A program made the translations under genes and the position numbers. From the NCBI RefSeq assembly GCF_030551755.1, contig NZ_JAUPEC010000005.1, positions 62,001 to 126,000 on the forward strand: a stretch of DNA of 64,000 nt, given 5' to 3'. Shown piece by piece: positions 47,001 through 57,300 of this stretch; the stretch's first letter is position 1; every line of letters begins with the position of its first letter. The notes beneath the pieces are model-generated. The model saw only the letters and a list, made by a program, of their open reading frames with translations. It searched no databases and had not been told where the DNA came from. This stretch comes from Pseudocolwellia sp. AS88 (GTDB lineage: Bacteria > Pseudomonadota > Gammaproteobacteria > Enterobacterales > Alteromonadaceae).

Positions 47001-48009
47001 TATTACTTCTGAAGCTGATCAAGAGGCAATAAATCAGCTTAATAAAAAACTCTATAAACAGCTCCCTCCGCTACTAGTGAATTGTGAGAGTTGCAAGCTG
47101 GATAAACTTGATCTGGGTAAGGTAAGTTTTAAAGTTAAAAGAGACGAACAAAACCATATTTTGTTAGAAGAGTTTAAAGCGACGAGAGATAAATTAACTC
47201 TCAACTTAGAAGGCTATTGGAGCCAATTGGAAAACGATAACCTAACGAATCTTAAAGGTACTCTTGATATTAAAGATCTTGAACAAGAAACCGAAAGATT
47301 AGGTTACACACCAACAATTAAAGACAGTGGCTTACAAAGTCAGTTTGCTTTTGATTGGCAATCGAGCCCTTATGATTTTGCAATCGCCAAATTAAATGGT
47401 CAGTTTAATGCATCACTTGACGATGGCTATTTAGCTGAAGTACCGGATCAAGCTCGCGTATTTTCAGTACTTAGTTTGCAATCACTAGTACGTAAATTAA
47501 GTTTTGATTTTAGAGACATCTTTGCTGATGGTATGTTTTATCGCAGCATTAAAGGTGACTTCCAAATGAAAGATGGCATTATGTATACCGATAATATGTT
47601 TATGAAAGGCGCCGCAGGAGACTTGGAAGTAAAAGGTAATACAGACTTAGGTAAACAAGTATTAGATATTAGAATGTCTTATAAACCTAATGTTACTTCA
47701 AGTTTGCCAGCTTTAGCTTGGATAGCAACCTTGAACCCTGTTACCTTTCTAGCCGGACTTGCTCTTGAAGAAGTTATTACCTCTCAAGTGTATTACGAGA
47801 TGAATTTCGAGCTCACAGGCAGCATAGAACAACCAATATTTAAAGATGTAAACCGTAAAACACGTAACATCAGTGTAGGTAAAACAACACCACCTCAAAT
47901 TGTTGACGAATTAAGTCCTCCAAATGTTACTCTTCCAAGCAATGAGCAAGACTCGAATAGTCAACCTGAAACAATTGAATTACCGAAAAAGAGTGAAATA
48001 GATGGTTAG
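44002..48009 (+). CDS. yhdP: AsmA-like phospholipid transport protein YhdP
   Basis: 1335 residues. Inner-membrane anchor about 14-34, then a very long periplasmic beta-rich region of the YhdP/TamB/AsmA superfamily, thought to bridge the two membranes and carry phospholipids to the outer membrane. An N-terminal AsmA-type segment (LEDFINNANGSHISIGALSMDW) and the conserved C-terminal LARVF-like segment (PDQARVFSVLSLQSLVRKLSFDFRD region about 1150-1180) and ASLPALAW are visible. Length matches E. coli YhdP (about 1270). No strong ribosome-binding site. Ends 8 bases inside the next gene. Confidence 0.93.
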   Translation: MSTSRVINRWLNRVYKTIAILLVIFAVLISSLRLFLPYVQNYKDGLEDFINNANGSHISIGALSMDWEKLGPSIVLNQVSLLETQSTDIFIDKIHVHLDFWQSLIKGRLITQDVTLDGAQVFIKSLNKSSKEIDKDKPLVTRITEMFLDQISRFSLHNSQIVFQTNQTEKVLVINQLDWINEGDRHRGKGYVILDGLTSNNIKVLLDLHGDDIDDLDGQAYLQANQLNITPWLDTIFAIDNRDTHSAINFDGWLSIKKGMPSSLLIALGNNEISWTHNNIDQFFSINQGHLLANFGDGINQENEFKTFSIASSPLTIITPKNTWEPTSIQFAKKAGVYNGYISHLNVQGLTEISPLFSNNEKLTELLTHINPNGAVENLFLQLDENKQSVIAGLKQVNTYPYEKIPGISNLGGEVSFQDKTLRFKLNAQQGLLDYGDHFVKPIPYNQFYSDSRFTFGEDSWTFSSNDIEFTSDEISLSADVVVEKPQNEDAKMSLLTVINRGDAGLANHYYPQKIMGDVLVNYLNGALVKGNIDQGQVLFNGPLNKFPFENNEGIFTVDLEISDAEFKFQPKWPAINNFNANLNFTNNSMLISGRSGDLENIDVSGVRVEIEDLKHATILEVDATFDKLKPEYVSNLMEKSPLQKTVGAALKSLVITGPISGDFGIVLPLRAPKTGIVKGTVNFSDNNINLQAPNMLFTKVNGQLTFNNDKILTNDISLLWRDMPLTLSVNAQDKGILYNTNIAIDADWNTKQWQNQLPEQLQSYGSGNLAWNGILSLNMFNQGGYTYDFDINSSLDKLVLELPEPYSKTADQVVKANIQVTGQNKNTTINAAIGEQLTFYGVLDHEKVSFTKAHLALGSEDMLLPTQGFHISSQLDQADVAQWQPFITDVIDCISGFNNTDEPQQNVILESPERITAKIGTLLYGDYSLSDALLSLSKNDQSWLIDINSKEVRSQVVLNQDLYEKGIEINADFIHLAKLIPETSLGETDVAQSNNEEKVITSEADQEAINQLNKKLYKQLPPLLVNCESCKLDKLDLGKVSFKVKRDEQNHILLEEFKATRDKLTLNLEGYWSQLENDNLTNLKGTLDIKDLEQETERLGYTPTIKDSGLQSQFAFDWQSSPYDFAIAKLNGQFNASLDDGYLAEVPDQARVFSVLSLQSLVRKLSFDFRDIFADGMFYRSIKGDFQMKDGIMYTDNMFMKGAAGDLEVKGNTDLGKQVLDIRMSYKPNVTSSLPALAWIATLNPVTFLAGLALEEVITSQVYYEMNFELTGSIEQPIFKDVNRKTRNISVGKTTPPQIVDELSPPNVTLPSNEQDSNSQPETIELPKKSEIDG

Positions 48010-48856
48010 TTTGTCCGCAATTCAGTTATGTTCTAAACCCAATGTTGAACATAATTTAGCTACAATAGAAGCTTTTTTAAAAGAATTAACACCATCAGAT
48101 GAGAATATTGTAGTGTTGCCAGAATGTTGTTTATTTTTTGGTGGTACAGAAACAGACCAATTAAATTTAGCTAAACAAAATAGCGTTAATAATTTTACAG
48201 CTGACGCATTAGCAGCTTTAGCAAAAAAATATCAGCTATACCTTGTCGCTGGTAGCATTCCAATTCTCCTACCGGATGAAGAACAAGAAACTAATAATGA
48301 AAGATTTACCAATTCAAGCTTAGTGTTTTCACCTAGTGGTGAACTTATTCAACGTTATGACAAAATTCATCTTTTTGATGCAAAAGTTAAAGACGGTCAG
48401 AAGCAATATTTAGAATCTACCCATACTCAAGCAGGTAAAAAACTGAGTGTTGCTAAAACTAAAAGCACACATATTGGTTTAAGTATTTGCTATGATTTGC
48501 GTTTTCCTGAATTATATCGCCAGTTAAGAACATTAGGTGCTGATATTATTACCGTACCTAGCGCTTTTACCGCGACCACAGGTAAAGCCCATTGGCAGGC
48601 ATTATTACAAGCTAGAGCAATTGAAAACCAGGTATATGTTATTGCCGCTGGGCAACAAGGTATACATGAAAACGGAAGAGAAACATGGGGGCACAGTATG
48701 ATTATCTCACCTTGGGGTGAAATAAAAGCCTGTGCGCCTGACGGTGAAGGCATTATAACAGTCACCTATTCACCAGAAGAGTTGGCAAAAGTGCGAGAAG
48801 CAATGCCAGTAATGAACCATAATAAATTTACATCTAAGTTGACCCCATATGAATAA
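48002..48856 (+). CDS. Nitrilase-superfamily carbon-nitrogen hydrolase (Nit2/deaminated glutathione amidase-like)
   Basis: 284 residues. Catalytic Glu-Lys-Cys triad visible: Glu41 in VVLPECC, Lys near 120 in RYDKIHLFD, Cys near 163 in [15 protein letters not shown]. The C-terminal [18 protein letters not shown] and [11 protein letters not shown] segments place it in the Nit/YbeM branch, whose members hydrolyse deaminated glutathione or omega-amides. Exact substrate not proven. Overlaps both yhdP and tldD by 8 bases, as in many gammaproteobacteria. Confidence 0.9.
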   Translation: MVSLSAIQLCSKPNVEHNLATIEAFLKELTPSDENIVVLPECCLFFGGTETDQLNLAKQNSVNNFTADALAALAKKYQLYLVAGSIPILLPDEEQETNNERFTNSSLVFSPSGELIQRYDKIHLFDAKVKDGQKQYLESTHTQAGKKLSVAKTKSTHIGLSICYDLRFPELYRQLRTLGADIITVPSAFTATTGKAHWQALLQARAIENQVYVIAAGQQGIHENGRETWGHSMIISPWGEIKACAPDGEGIITVTYSPEELAKVREAMPVMNHNKFTSKLTPYE

Positions 48857-50288
48857 TATTGAGCGCGAGCTCTTGGCTGATAGCCAGATAGATACCGATT
48901 TTTTAAATCAAACATTACATAGCATGGTTCAACGTAATGTTGATTTTGCTGATTTATACTTTCAATCGAGTCGACATGAGTCATGGATGTTAGAAGATGG
49001 TATTGTTAAAGAAGGATCTTACAATATTGAACGTGGTGTTGGTGTTAGAGCGATTTCAGGTGAAAAAACAGGTTTTGCTTATTCAGACGACATATCGCCA
49101 GAAGCACTAACTAAAGCTGCTGATGCTGCTAAAGGTATAACTAAAGCGGAGCAAAGTGGCTCGGTTAAGGCTTTTAGTCGTCAAACTCAACCTCAAATCT
49201 ATTTAGGTGTAGATCCTTTAGATAGCTTAGGGCAAGAGCAAAAGATCAATTTACTACATGAAGTAGAAGCTCATGCACGTTCAATTGATCAACGTGTTAA
49301 ACAAGTTATCGTTAGCTTATCTGGCGTGTTTGAAAAAATTCTTGTAGCAGCAACAGATGGTACTTATGCAACAGATATTCGTCCGTTAATACGTTTAAAT
49401 TGTTCAGTATTAGTTGAAGAAAATGGTAAGCGCGAACGTGCAAGTTCAGGTGGCGGTGCTCGAACTGATTATAGTTATTTCTTTGAAGTTGAAGGAAAGC
49501 AAGCGAGATACTTAAATTATGCTGAAGAAGCTGTGCGTCAAGCCTTAGTTAACTTAGTGGCAATTGAAGCGCCTGCTGGAAACTTTCCTGTAGTATTAGG
49601 AGCTGGTTGGCCGGGTGTATTACTTCATGAAGCTGTAGGGCATGGCTTAGAAGGTGACTTTAACCGTAAAGGTTCTTCTGCATTTTCTGGCAAGGTAGGT
49701 CAACAAGTGACTTCAGAGCTTTGTACGATTGTTGATGATGGTACGATGGCGAATCGCCGTGGTTCTATTAATATTGATGATGAAGGTACACCAGGACAAT
49801 ACAATGTACTTATCGAAAAAGGTATCTTAAAAGGTTACATGCAAGATAAGCATAATGCCTCATTAATGGGCGTTAAACCTACTGGTAATGGCCGTAGAGA
49901 GTCTTACGCTCATCTTCCTATGCCTAGAATGACAAATACCTATATGTTAGCAGGGGAGAGTGATCCACAAGATATTATAAAGTCAGTTAAGCGAGGTATT
50001 TACGCACCTCAGTTTGCTGGCGGGCAAGTGGATATTACATCGGGTAAATTTGTATTTACTAGTTCAGAAGCTTATTTAATTGAAGATGGTGTTATTACTT
50101 CTCCAGTTAAAGGTGCAACCTTAATAGGTAGTGGTCCTGAAGCGATGAAAAATGTAAGCATGGTAGGTAATGATTTAGCTATTGATGCTGGCGTTGGTGT
50201 ATGTGGAAAAGATGGTCAAAGTCTTCCTGTTGGTGTTGGACAGCCAACATTGAAAGTTGATGAAATGACAATTGGCGGCACTCAGTAA
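48849..50288 (+). CDS. tldD: Metalloprotease TldD
   Basis: 479 residues. Zinc metalloprotease that works as a heterodimer with TldE/PmbA to degrade unfolded peptides and process microcins/CcdA. The HExxxH site reads [13 protein letters not shown] near 258-270, followed by the conserved [18 protein letters not shown] segment. C-terminal [17 protein letters not shown] matches the family end. pmbA is not in the window. Last gene of the mreB-tldD block, with a strong shared terminator. Confidence 0.96.
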   Translation: MNNIERELLADSQIDTDFLNQTLHSMVQRNVDFADLYFQSSRHESWMLEDGIVKEGSYNIERGVGVRAISGEKTGFAYSDDISPEALTKAADAAKGITKAEQSGSVKAFSRQTQPQIYLGVDPLDSLGQEQKINLLHEVEAHARSIDQRVKQVIVSLSGVFEKILVAATDGTYATDIRPLIRLNCSVLVEENGKRERASSGGGARTDYSYFFEVEGKQARYLNYAEEAVRQALVNLVAIEAPAGNFPVVLGAGWPGVLLHEAVGHGLEGDFNRKGSSAFSGKVGQQVTSELCTIVDDGTMANRRGSINIDDEGTPGQYNVLIEKGILKGYMQDKHNASLMGVKPTGNGRRESYAHLPMPRMTNTYMLAGESDPQDIIKSVKRGIYAPQFAGGQVDITSGKFVFTSSEAYLIEDGVITSPVKGATLIGSGPEAMKNVSMVGNDLAIDAGVGVCGKDGQSLPVGVGQPTLKVDEMTIGGTQ

Positions 50289-50325
50289 TTCGAGTTATGA
50301 ATCGGTATTAAAAAAATACTGGAGA

Positions 50326-50354
50326 CAAAAAAAAGGCGCTTAAGCGCCTTTTTT
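50326..50354. terminator. Bidirectional terminator between tldD and the MscS-type gene
   Basis: Arms AAGGCGC (50333-50339) and GCGCCTT (50344-50350), loop TTAA, with an A tract before (from 50327) and a T tract after (to 50354). Suits both converging genes. Confidence 0.92.
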
Positions 50355-50380
50355 AATGGAAAGTATTAAGAGACAACTTC

Positions 50381-51289
50381 CTAAGCTTTCGTTTCTGGCT
50401 GAATCATATGAACATCACGTTGTGGGAACGGTATTTGAATATTTGCTTCATCAAGAGCTAAATATATGGCTTTATAAGCGGTAAACTTAGCGGTGTATAA
50501 ATTTACGGTTGGTGTCCATAAACGAATAGAAATATTAATCGCACTATCAGCAAACTCATCAATACCTATTTGTGGCTCACGGGTTTTACTTACAACGCCT
50601 GTTGTTGCAATTACCTTATCTAAAAGGGCAATAACTTCGATAGGATCTTCACTGTAGGCAATTCCAACATTTAACTCTAATAACGAATCATGCAGTGAGT
50701 TTTGTAATATTTCACCAACAATGTGTTTATTAGGGATAGTTATTCTAACGTTATCTTCATCGTAAATGATGGTGTGAGCGAGTAAAACTTCTTTTACAAC
50801 ACCTGTAACATTCTTTACTACAATTGTGTCGCCAACAACAAAAGGGCGGGTAATAATAATATTAAAACCGGCAGCATAATTTGATAACAAACCTTGTAAG
50901 GCTAGGCCTGCACCTAAAGAAACGGCACCAATTGCTGCAATAAATGGTGTAACACTTATACCTAATTTTCCTAAGGCAATAATAGCAATCATCAGTACGA
51001 GGATCATACGGCTACTATTAGCAATAAAACGGCTTAACGTTACATCAAGATTGTGGCGCTCACAAACACGTAAAAGCATAGCGGCTACTTTACCTGCTAA
51101 AATGTAGCCGATAATGAAGATGATGATTGCGCCAACTATTTGGAAACTATAATTCGTGAAAAAGTCGATGACGATTTGATAAATATGCGCCATTTGATCT
51201 ATTTCATTTTTTAATAAGTTAGCTGGGTTAATAACCTCTACCACTTTTTGTGTTGTGGTTGCTGTTTCTTCTGCTATTTGATCTGTCAT
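50381..51289 (-). CDS. MscS-family mechanosensitive ion channel
   Basis: 302 residues. Three membrane helices about 46-68, 88-106 and 112-140; the third is the Gly/Ala-rich pore helix (FIAAIGAVSLGAGLALQG) followed by the hinge and the beta domain (RPFVVGDTIVVKNVTGVVKEV, NKHIVGEILQNSL) and C-terminal alpha/beta domain. Size and layout equal E. coli MscS (286 residues). Opens on membrane tension to release solutes during hypo-osmotic shock. Gene faces tldD; 51 bases downstream of the cvfB-like gene on the same strand. Confidence 0.94.
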   Translation of the reverse strand: MTDQIAEETATTTQKVVEVINPANLLKNEIDQMAHIYQIVIDFFTNYSFQIVGAIIIFIIGYILAGKVAAMLLRVCERHNLDVTLSRFIANSSRMILVLMIAIIALGKLGISVTPFIAAIGAVSLGAGLALQGLLSNYAAGFNIIITRPFVVGDTIVVKNVTGVVKEVLLAHTIIYDEDNVRITIPNKHIVGEILQNSLHDSLLELNVGIAYSEDPIEVIALLDKVIATTGVVSKTREPQIGIDEFADSAINISIRLWTPTVNLYTAKFTAYKAIYLALDEANIQIPFPQRDVHMIQPETKA

Positions 51290-51340
51290 CGCTAATTTCT
51301 ATCTTATTCGTTAAAAGTTTTACCTAGTTAAGTAAAAGCC

Positions 51341-52171
51341 TTAAATAAGGGTAATACCTTCAGGAGTTATTTTGACTTTACCTTTTTTAAGTAAATTACC
51401 TACGGTAGCCTTAAAGGTTTTTTTACTTACACCTAAAGCTTTTTGAATATCGTCAGGTGAGCTTTTATCATGTAATGGACTTACACCATTATGCTCAGCA
51501 ATATAATCTAAAAGTTTTTGACTAAAATCATTAACTTTACCTTCACCAGGACGAGATAAACTTAGATCTATTCGTTCATCTTCACGTACTTGTTTGATAT
51601 AACCTGTGATCTTTTTACCAATGCGTAACGGCTGGAAGATCTCGTTGTCATATAATAAACCCCAATGTAGGTTATTGATAATGGCCTTAAAACCTAAATC
51701 TGTTTTACCACCAATAATAAGATCAACCTTGTCCCATTTTTGATAGTCAGCAGGCCAAACATCAATAAATTTATCGAGTTTACTTGAAGCAACAATACGT
51801 TCAGTACGAAGATCTAAATATATTCGAACAAGGTAGTATTTACCTACTTCCATTTCGGTATGTTGTTCGTTGTAAGGTACCAATAATTCCTTTGGTAATC
51901 CCCAATCTAAAAAAGCGCCCATTTTATTTATGGCTGATACTTTTAAAGAAACAAACTGATCCACTTCACCTAATGGTTGTTGAGTTGTTGCAGCGACTCT
52001 ATCGGCTGAGTCTTTATATAAAAAAACACTCACTTGTGAACCTGCAGTACAGTTTTCTGGGATCAAACGATTAGGTAAAAGTACTTCGCCTAAATCATCT
52101 GCATTCAAATATGCACCCGTGTCATTTACTGTAATTACAGAAAGTGTATTAAATTTACCTAAGTCAGCCAT
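51341..52171 (-). CDS. CvfB-like S1 RNA-binding protein
   Basis: 276 residues. Three S1/OB-like beta domains (about 5-60, 70-130, 145-210; for example KVSAINKMGAFLDWGLPKELLVPYNEQ) and a C-terminal winged helix about 220-276 (LGVSKKTFKATVGNLLKKGKVKI). This matches the CvfB/YitL family, which binds RNA and affects virulence-factor expression in Staphylococcus. Role in gammaproteobacteria is not well defined. Probably co-transcribed with the downstream MscS-type gene; the TerB gene lies 88 bases upstream. Confidence 0.9.
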   Translation of the reverse strand: MADLGKFNTLSVITVNDTGAYLNADDLGEVLLPNRLIPENCTAGSQVSVFLYKDSADRVAATTQQPLGEVDQFVSLKVSAINKMGAFLDWGLPKELLVPYNEQHTEMEVGKYYLVRIYLDLRTERIVASSKLDKFIDVWPADYQKWDKVDLIIGGKTDLGFKAIINNLHWGLLYDNEIFQPLRIGKKITGYIKQVREDERIDLSLSRPGEGKVNDFSQKLLDYIAEHNGVSPLHDKSSPDDIQKALGVSKKTFKATVGNLLKKGKVKITPEGITLI

Positions 52172-52259
52172 TTATGTTCGCCGTTTTCTAGAAATAATAA
52201 AAAGGATCGCTTAATTACTGAATAATTAAGTCGTGTATTCGCTATAATACATCATCAGC

Positions 52260-52712
52260 TTAAGATGAGGGAGTATTTGCTAACTTTGTTTGAATATATT
52301 CGCTGTGCCTTAAATGTAGTAAGTCAGAAATCTTGCGAATAATATGCTCTTCGAGAGTTGCGAGCTCGCCATCAACATAAGCGAGTTGCCATAAATAACC
52401 TATTATTTCCATGCGTTGTTCTATGCTATAGTGCTGGTTTATTTTATTCGTGAATTGATAAAAGTCTGTAGCGTCTTCGCTAACGTTTAAAGCGAGCTTA
52501 ATTATTTCGTCAATTTCGCTTTCTTCAAGGTTAAATTGTTTAGCAATAAATGCTTTTAGAGAAGCCTTCTCAGCTTCTTGCAAAACACCATCAGCTTTCA
52601 TTACTTCACATAAAAGTACTGTGCATGCTACTTCTAAAGAAAGCTCGTTATTGTCACTTTCTTGGTCGGTTAATTGTAGTTTTTTGAAAAAAGCACTGAT
52701 TTTATCAATCAT
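52260..52712 (-). CDS. TerB-like tellurite-resistance-family protein
   Basis: 150 residues, all-helical and acidic. Two similar segments EVMKADGVLQEAE (about 36-48) and LAYVDGELATLEEH (about 108-121) match the TerB/DjlA N-terminal fold, in which the acidic residues bind divalent metal. No membrane segment. Family members occur in stress and metal responses, but the substrate or partner is unknown. Annotation as TerB does not imply tellurite resistance; no other ter gene is nearby. Confidence 0.85.
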   Translation of the reverse strand: MIDKISAFFKKLQLTDQESDNNELSLEVACTVLLCEVMKADGVLQEAEKASLKAFIAKQFNLEESEIDEIIKLALNVSEDATDFYQFTNKINQHYSIEQRMEIIGYLWQLAYVDGELATLEEHIIRKISDLLHLRHSEYIQTKLANTPSS

Positions 52713-53187
52713 TATAGATCCCTATAGTCAGCTATTTCGTATGTTTATTAATATGAAGCAAAGTTAGGTGGTTACAAACACTACTAATATTTGGCGGTGC
52801 CTAACTATTTATTTGTTGTCGTAAATGACATGTTTTCTAAAAACAACTGTACTTAAGTATATCGTTAATAATTAGTGTAAAAATCAAAATAATAGTTAAA
52901 TTTACTAGTCTTTATTTTTAAATTGCCTAGTATTAAACATTACCTGTTTTTCTACGGGATATTAACTACTTGTTTAATAGGTGTTTTGTTTTAATTTTTG
53001 TTAAATTTTTTATCTTGTAACTTTTAGGCTCAAATATTGTAACAAGTATTTGCAACCTGATAATTTTATGGACAAAAGTGTGATGGTAACATTAACTTTT
53101 GTCTAAATTTATTCATAATAAAAATATTGTTATTCGCTTATAAATTCAGTTTTTGAAGTTTATAAGGTTACCCTGAAGGAGTGTTCT
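52713..53187. other. Divergent promoter region with inverted repeat ahead of the RND operon
   Basis: 475 bases, AT-rich, no gene seen. A 9-bp inverted repeat GACAAAAGT (53071-53079) / ACTTTTGTC (53095-53103) with a 15-base spacer lies about 85-115 bases before the adaptor gene and could be an operator. No regulator gene is adjacent. Promoters for the TerB gene (minus) and the RND operon (plus) must lie here but I cannot pick them. Confidence 0.5.
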
Positions 53188-54396
53188 GTGACACGGAAAA
53201 AACAAATAATCTTACCTTTCGTTATTTTGCTTGTAGGTATTTTAATCGCTGTGCTTTTTATTAGTATGAAAAAGCCGCCAGAAGAAAAAGCTGAGGTAGA
53301 CAATACTCCTATTGTATCAGTAGAGAAAATCCTAGTATCTCCTATGACTCTTGACGTTCAGTCTTACGGTATTGTTACACCAAAATATGAAACTGAAATG
53401 GTGGCACAAGTGAGTGGTCAAATCGTTGAGTTGTCTCCATTATTTGTTCCCGGTGGTTTTGTTAAAAAAGGTCAACTACTTGCGCGAATTGATCCTAGTG
53501 ATTATGAGGCTAACTTGATCGATGCTGAAGCAAATATGGCATCAGCCCGAGCCTCTCTAGAACAAGAAGAAGCTCAAGGAAAGGTAGCGCAAAGTGAATG
53601 GGAAACAATTACTAATGCTTCGCCATCAGAGCTAAGTTTACGTAAACCACAATTGGCACAAGAACTTGCTAAGGTAAAGGCTGCACAAGCTTCAGTGCTT
53701 AGAGCAAAGCGCAACTTAGAAAGAACAGAGATCAGAGCGCCTTTTGACGCGATGGTTGAAAGCAGGAATATAGGCTTAGGTTCATTTGTCAGCGTCACCT
53801 TTAATGTGGGTAAGTTACTAGGTACATCTGTTGCTGAAATTCGTTTACCTGTTGCTGACAATCAGTTTCAATTCTTAGACAAAGGACTGGTTAACGCAGA
53901 TGTTGTTCTTAAAGGAACCTATGCAGGAGAGAATACGCAGTGGAATGCAAAAATAGCACGTAGTGAAGGTGTTATAGATAGTAATAGCCGTATGAGTTAT
54001 CTTGTGGCAGAAATCACTGATCCTTATGTTTTAGAGGCTAAAAATAATAAAACTCCAATCCGTTTTGGTTCATATGTAAATGCAAGTATTCTAGGAGTGA
54101 GTCTTGCTGAAGCTGCTACTGTTCCTCGCCATTTAGTACAAAATAATCAGGTACCTATTTTAGATGAAGAATCAAAACTTCATTATGCAACGGTAACTAT
54201 TGTTCGACAAAATGGTAACGACGTTATTATTTCTCAAGGATTAAATAGTGGGGATCGTCTTATCGTATCAGCGTTAGATTATCCTATCGACGGAATGAAA
54301 CTTGCTCTTGCTACCGATGAATCAGGATTAAATTCTGATGATACCAAAATTGCAGGAAAAGTTGTCTTAGATGATAGCGATGTAAGGGAAGATTAA
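53188..54396 (+). CDS. RND efflux periplasmic adaptor subunit (MFP)
   Basis: 402 residues, GTG start at 53188 with a strong AAGGAG seven bases upstream. Membrane anchor about 8-27, lipoyl halves around VSGQIVELSPLFVPGGFVKKGQLLARID (about 70-98) and ERTEIRAPFDAMVESRN, a short alpha-hairpin about 105-165, then beta-barrel and membrane-proximal domains (SQGLNSGDRLIVSALDYPIDGMKL). Couples the inner-membrane RND pump to an outer-membrane channel. One-base overlap with the pump gene (TAATG). Substrate unknown; no TolC-like gene is nearby. Confidence 0.93.
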   Translation: MTRKKQIILPFVILLVGILIAVLFISMKKPPEEKAEVDNTPIVSVEKILVSPMTLDVQSYGIVTPKYETEMVAQVSGQIVELSPLFVPGGFVKKGQLLARIDPSDYEANLIDAEANMASARASLEQEEAQGKVAQSEWETITNASPSELSLRKPQLAQELAKVKAAQASVLRAKRNLERTEIRAPFDAMVESRNIGLGSFVSVTFNVGKLLGTSVAEIRLPVADNQFQFLDKGLVNADVVLKGTYAGENTQWNAKIARSEGVIDSNSRMSYLVAEITDPYVLEAKNNKTPIRFGSYVNASILGVSLAEAATVPRHLVQNNQVPILDEESKLHYATVTIVRQNGNDVIISQGLNSGDRLIVSALDYPIDGMKLALATDESGLNSDDTKIAGKVVLDDSDVRED

Positions 54397-57300
54397 TGTC
54401 GACTACAAAACCTGAAGAAACTGTTGAGATTGACCATAGTATTGACACCAATACAGGGTTAATTGCATGGTTTGCTCGAAACAGTGTTGCAGCAAATTTA
54501 TTAATGATATTTATATTAGTAGGTGGTTTATTTACTATTCAAACCATTAATAAACAAATGTTTCCGCAAGTAAAAATTAACTGGATTTCTTATTCTGCGC
54601 CATATCCTGGAGCTGCCCCTCAAGAAGTTGAAGAAGGCATAACCATTAAAATCGAAGAGGCTTTGGAAACTGTTCAAGGCTTAAAACGTGTCATTACGTA
54701 TTCAAATAGAAATTTTTCGAATGGCTGGTTTGAAGTTGAATTAGATTATGATCCGCAAATTGTTCTTGAAGAAGTTAAATCAGCTATTGATTCTGTTTCT
54801 AGTTTCCCCGAAGGAATGGAACGTATAACTGTTGAACGGGAAAAGTTCAGGCAAGAAGTTATGTACATTAGCTTATACGGCGACCTTACAAATGGCGAAC
54901 TTAAAGAGCTTGGTCGTAGTATTCATAATGAAGTTCAAGAGTTGCCTTATATTAATATTTCAGAATTATATTCGGGTCTTAATTATGAAATATCTATTGA
55001 GGTTAGTAAGGATAAGCTTAGAGAGTATGGATTAAGTTTTGCCAGTATAGCCAACGCTGTTCGTAATTATTCTCGTAATATGTCTGCTGGGCAAATTAGA
55101 GCTGAGAATGGTTATATTAATCTTCGCGTAGAAAACCAAGCTTACAGAGGATATGAGTTTGAGCAAATTCCTGTAATCACTTTAGAAGATGGTACAAAAG
55201 TTGTTTTAGGAGAGATAGCAACGATTATTGATGGTTTTGAAGAGGGCCTACAATATTCAAAATTTAATGGTGAAAATTCGGTAACCTTATTTATCGGAGC
55301 AGCAGACAACCAAAGCATTACAGATATTGCAGAAGTTGTTAAGCAATACGTAGAGGATAAATCCAAGGTATTACCAAAAGGTGTCAAACTTGAAACATGG
55401 GTTGATATGACCTATTACCTTGATGGCCGCTTGAATATGATGATAGACAATATGAAAAGTGGTGCGGTATTAGTGTTTCTTATGTTGGCATTATTCCTTC
55501 GTGTTCGTTTGGCTTTCTGGGTAATGATGGGGCTACCTGTATGTTTTTTAGGTACTTTATTAGTTATGCCAATGGAGTTTGTTGGGGTAACCATTAATGT
55601 TATTAGCTTATTCGCTTTTATTTTGGTGTTAGGTATTGTTGTTGATGATGCGATTGTGATGGGTGAAAGTGCTCATGACGAAATAGAAGCGCATGGTCAT
55701 AGTACTGATAATGTCATTAGAGGTGTTAAACGGGTTGCTATGCCTGCAACTTTTGGGGTGTTAACAACAATGGCCGTGTTCTTGCCTTTTCTTTTTGGTG
55801 AAGGACCATCGTCAGCTTTTGGAAAGGCTATAGGTTCAGTTGTTATACTTTGTCTTATTTTCTCTTTAATTGAGTCAAAACTTATTTTACCTGCTCATTT
55901 AGTAAAGATGAAAATAAAGGCTTTTAACCCTAGAAATCCAATAGATAGGCTTCGTTTATCTATAGATACTGCATTACAACGTTTTATTAAAAATGTTTAT
56001 AGCCCGTATTTAGCTATATTTATTGAGTATCGTTACACCGTATTTATGTTTTTTATCAGTCTAATGCTCATTAGTGCAGGCTTATTTTTAGGTGGTTTTG
56101 TTAAGTTTATTGGGCAACCTAAAATTCCACATGACTTCCCTCGAATAGATATTGAAATGAATGTTGATGCTTCTGAGAAAGCAACATTACAAACACTGTT
56201 AAATATACAAAGTGTTATTAATCAGGTTGATAGAGATATTGAGGACGAATACGGTTCTTCAATGATTTCAGATATGCAAGTTGATTTACAAACTAGAACT
56301 AATGGTCAACTTATGGTTAAGTTGGTAATACCTGAGTTACGTCCAATGAATACATTTGAGCTCGCTGATTTATGGCGTAAAGCTATTCCAAACTATCCAG
56401 GTGTTAAGTCGTTAACCATAGGTGATAATCTATTTGGTGGCGGTAGAGACGATGGTGATATAGCTTTCAGGTTAGAAAGTGATAATGACACCCAACTACT
56501 TGCTGCTGCAAAAGAGCTAAAAGCGAAACTTAATTCACTTAAAGGTCTTGGTGATGTTAACGATAGTCGTCAAACAAGTGCAAAAGAAGTTCAGTTTGAG
56601 TTAAAGCCTTTGGCTAATAGTTTAGGATTAACATTAGCGGATATTGCATCTCAAGTTAACTATAGTTTTTATGGTTTAGAAGCACAGCGTATTTTACGAG
56701 ATAGTGAAGAAGTTAAGGTAATGGTTCGCTATCCTTTAGAGCAACGAAGTTCTGTTGGTCATGTTGATGATGTTTTAATTCAAGCGCCTAATGGAGCAGA
56801 GTTACCTTTATCTGAACTTGCTGTTATTACATTAAAAGAAGGTGTTACGAGTATTCGTCGTGAAAATGGTAATCGAACGATTAATGTATGGGCCAGTGTT
56901 GATGCTGAGCAGGTAGAGCCTTTTGAAGTGACTAAAGATATTCGTGATAACTTTATTCCACAACTATTACGTAAATATCCTGAACTTCAAAGTGAGGTTA
57001 CAGGTAGTATTCAAGAAGAAATAGAGAGTGCGGATAACCAAAAACGTGATTTTATTATTTCAACATTGCTTATTTTCTCACTGCTTGCGATTCCTTTAAG
57101 ATCTTATTCGCAAGCACTAATGATTATAGTGGTTATACCTTTTGGTATTATTGGGGCTGTAGCTGGGCATTTTATTTTAGGTATGAACTTAAGTGCTTTA
57201 TCTGTAATGGGGATACTAGCCGCTGCCGGAGTTGTAGTGAATGACTCTTTAGTTATGGTGGACTATGTTAATAATGCTAGGAAACGAGGTGAGCATTTAA

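Noticed and set aside
52260-52712. Tellurite-resistance function for the TerB-like gene
   Set aside because: No terACDEZ genes nearby; the fold is widespread and functionally diverse.
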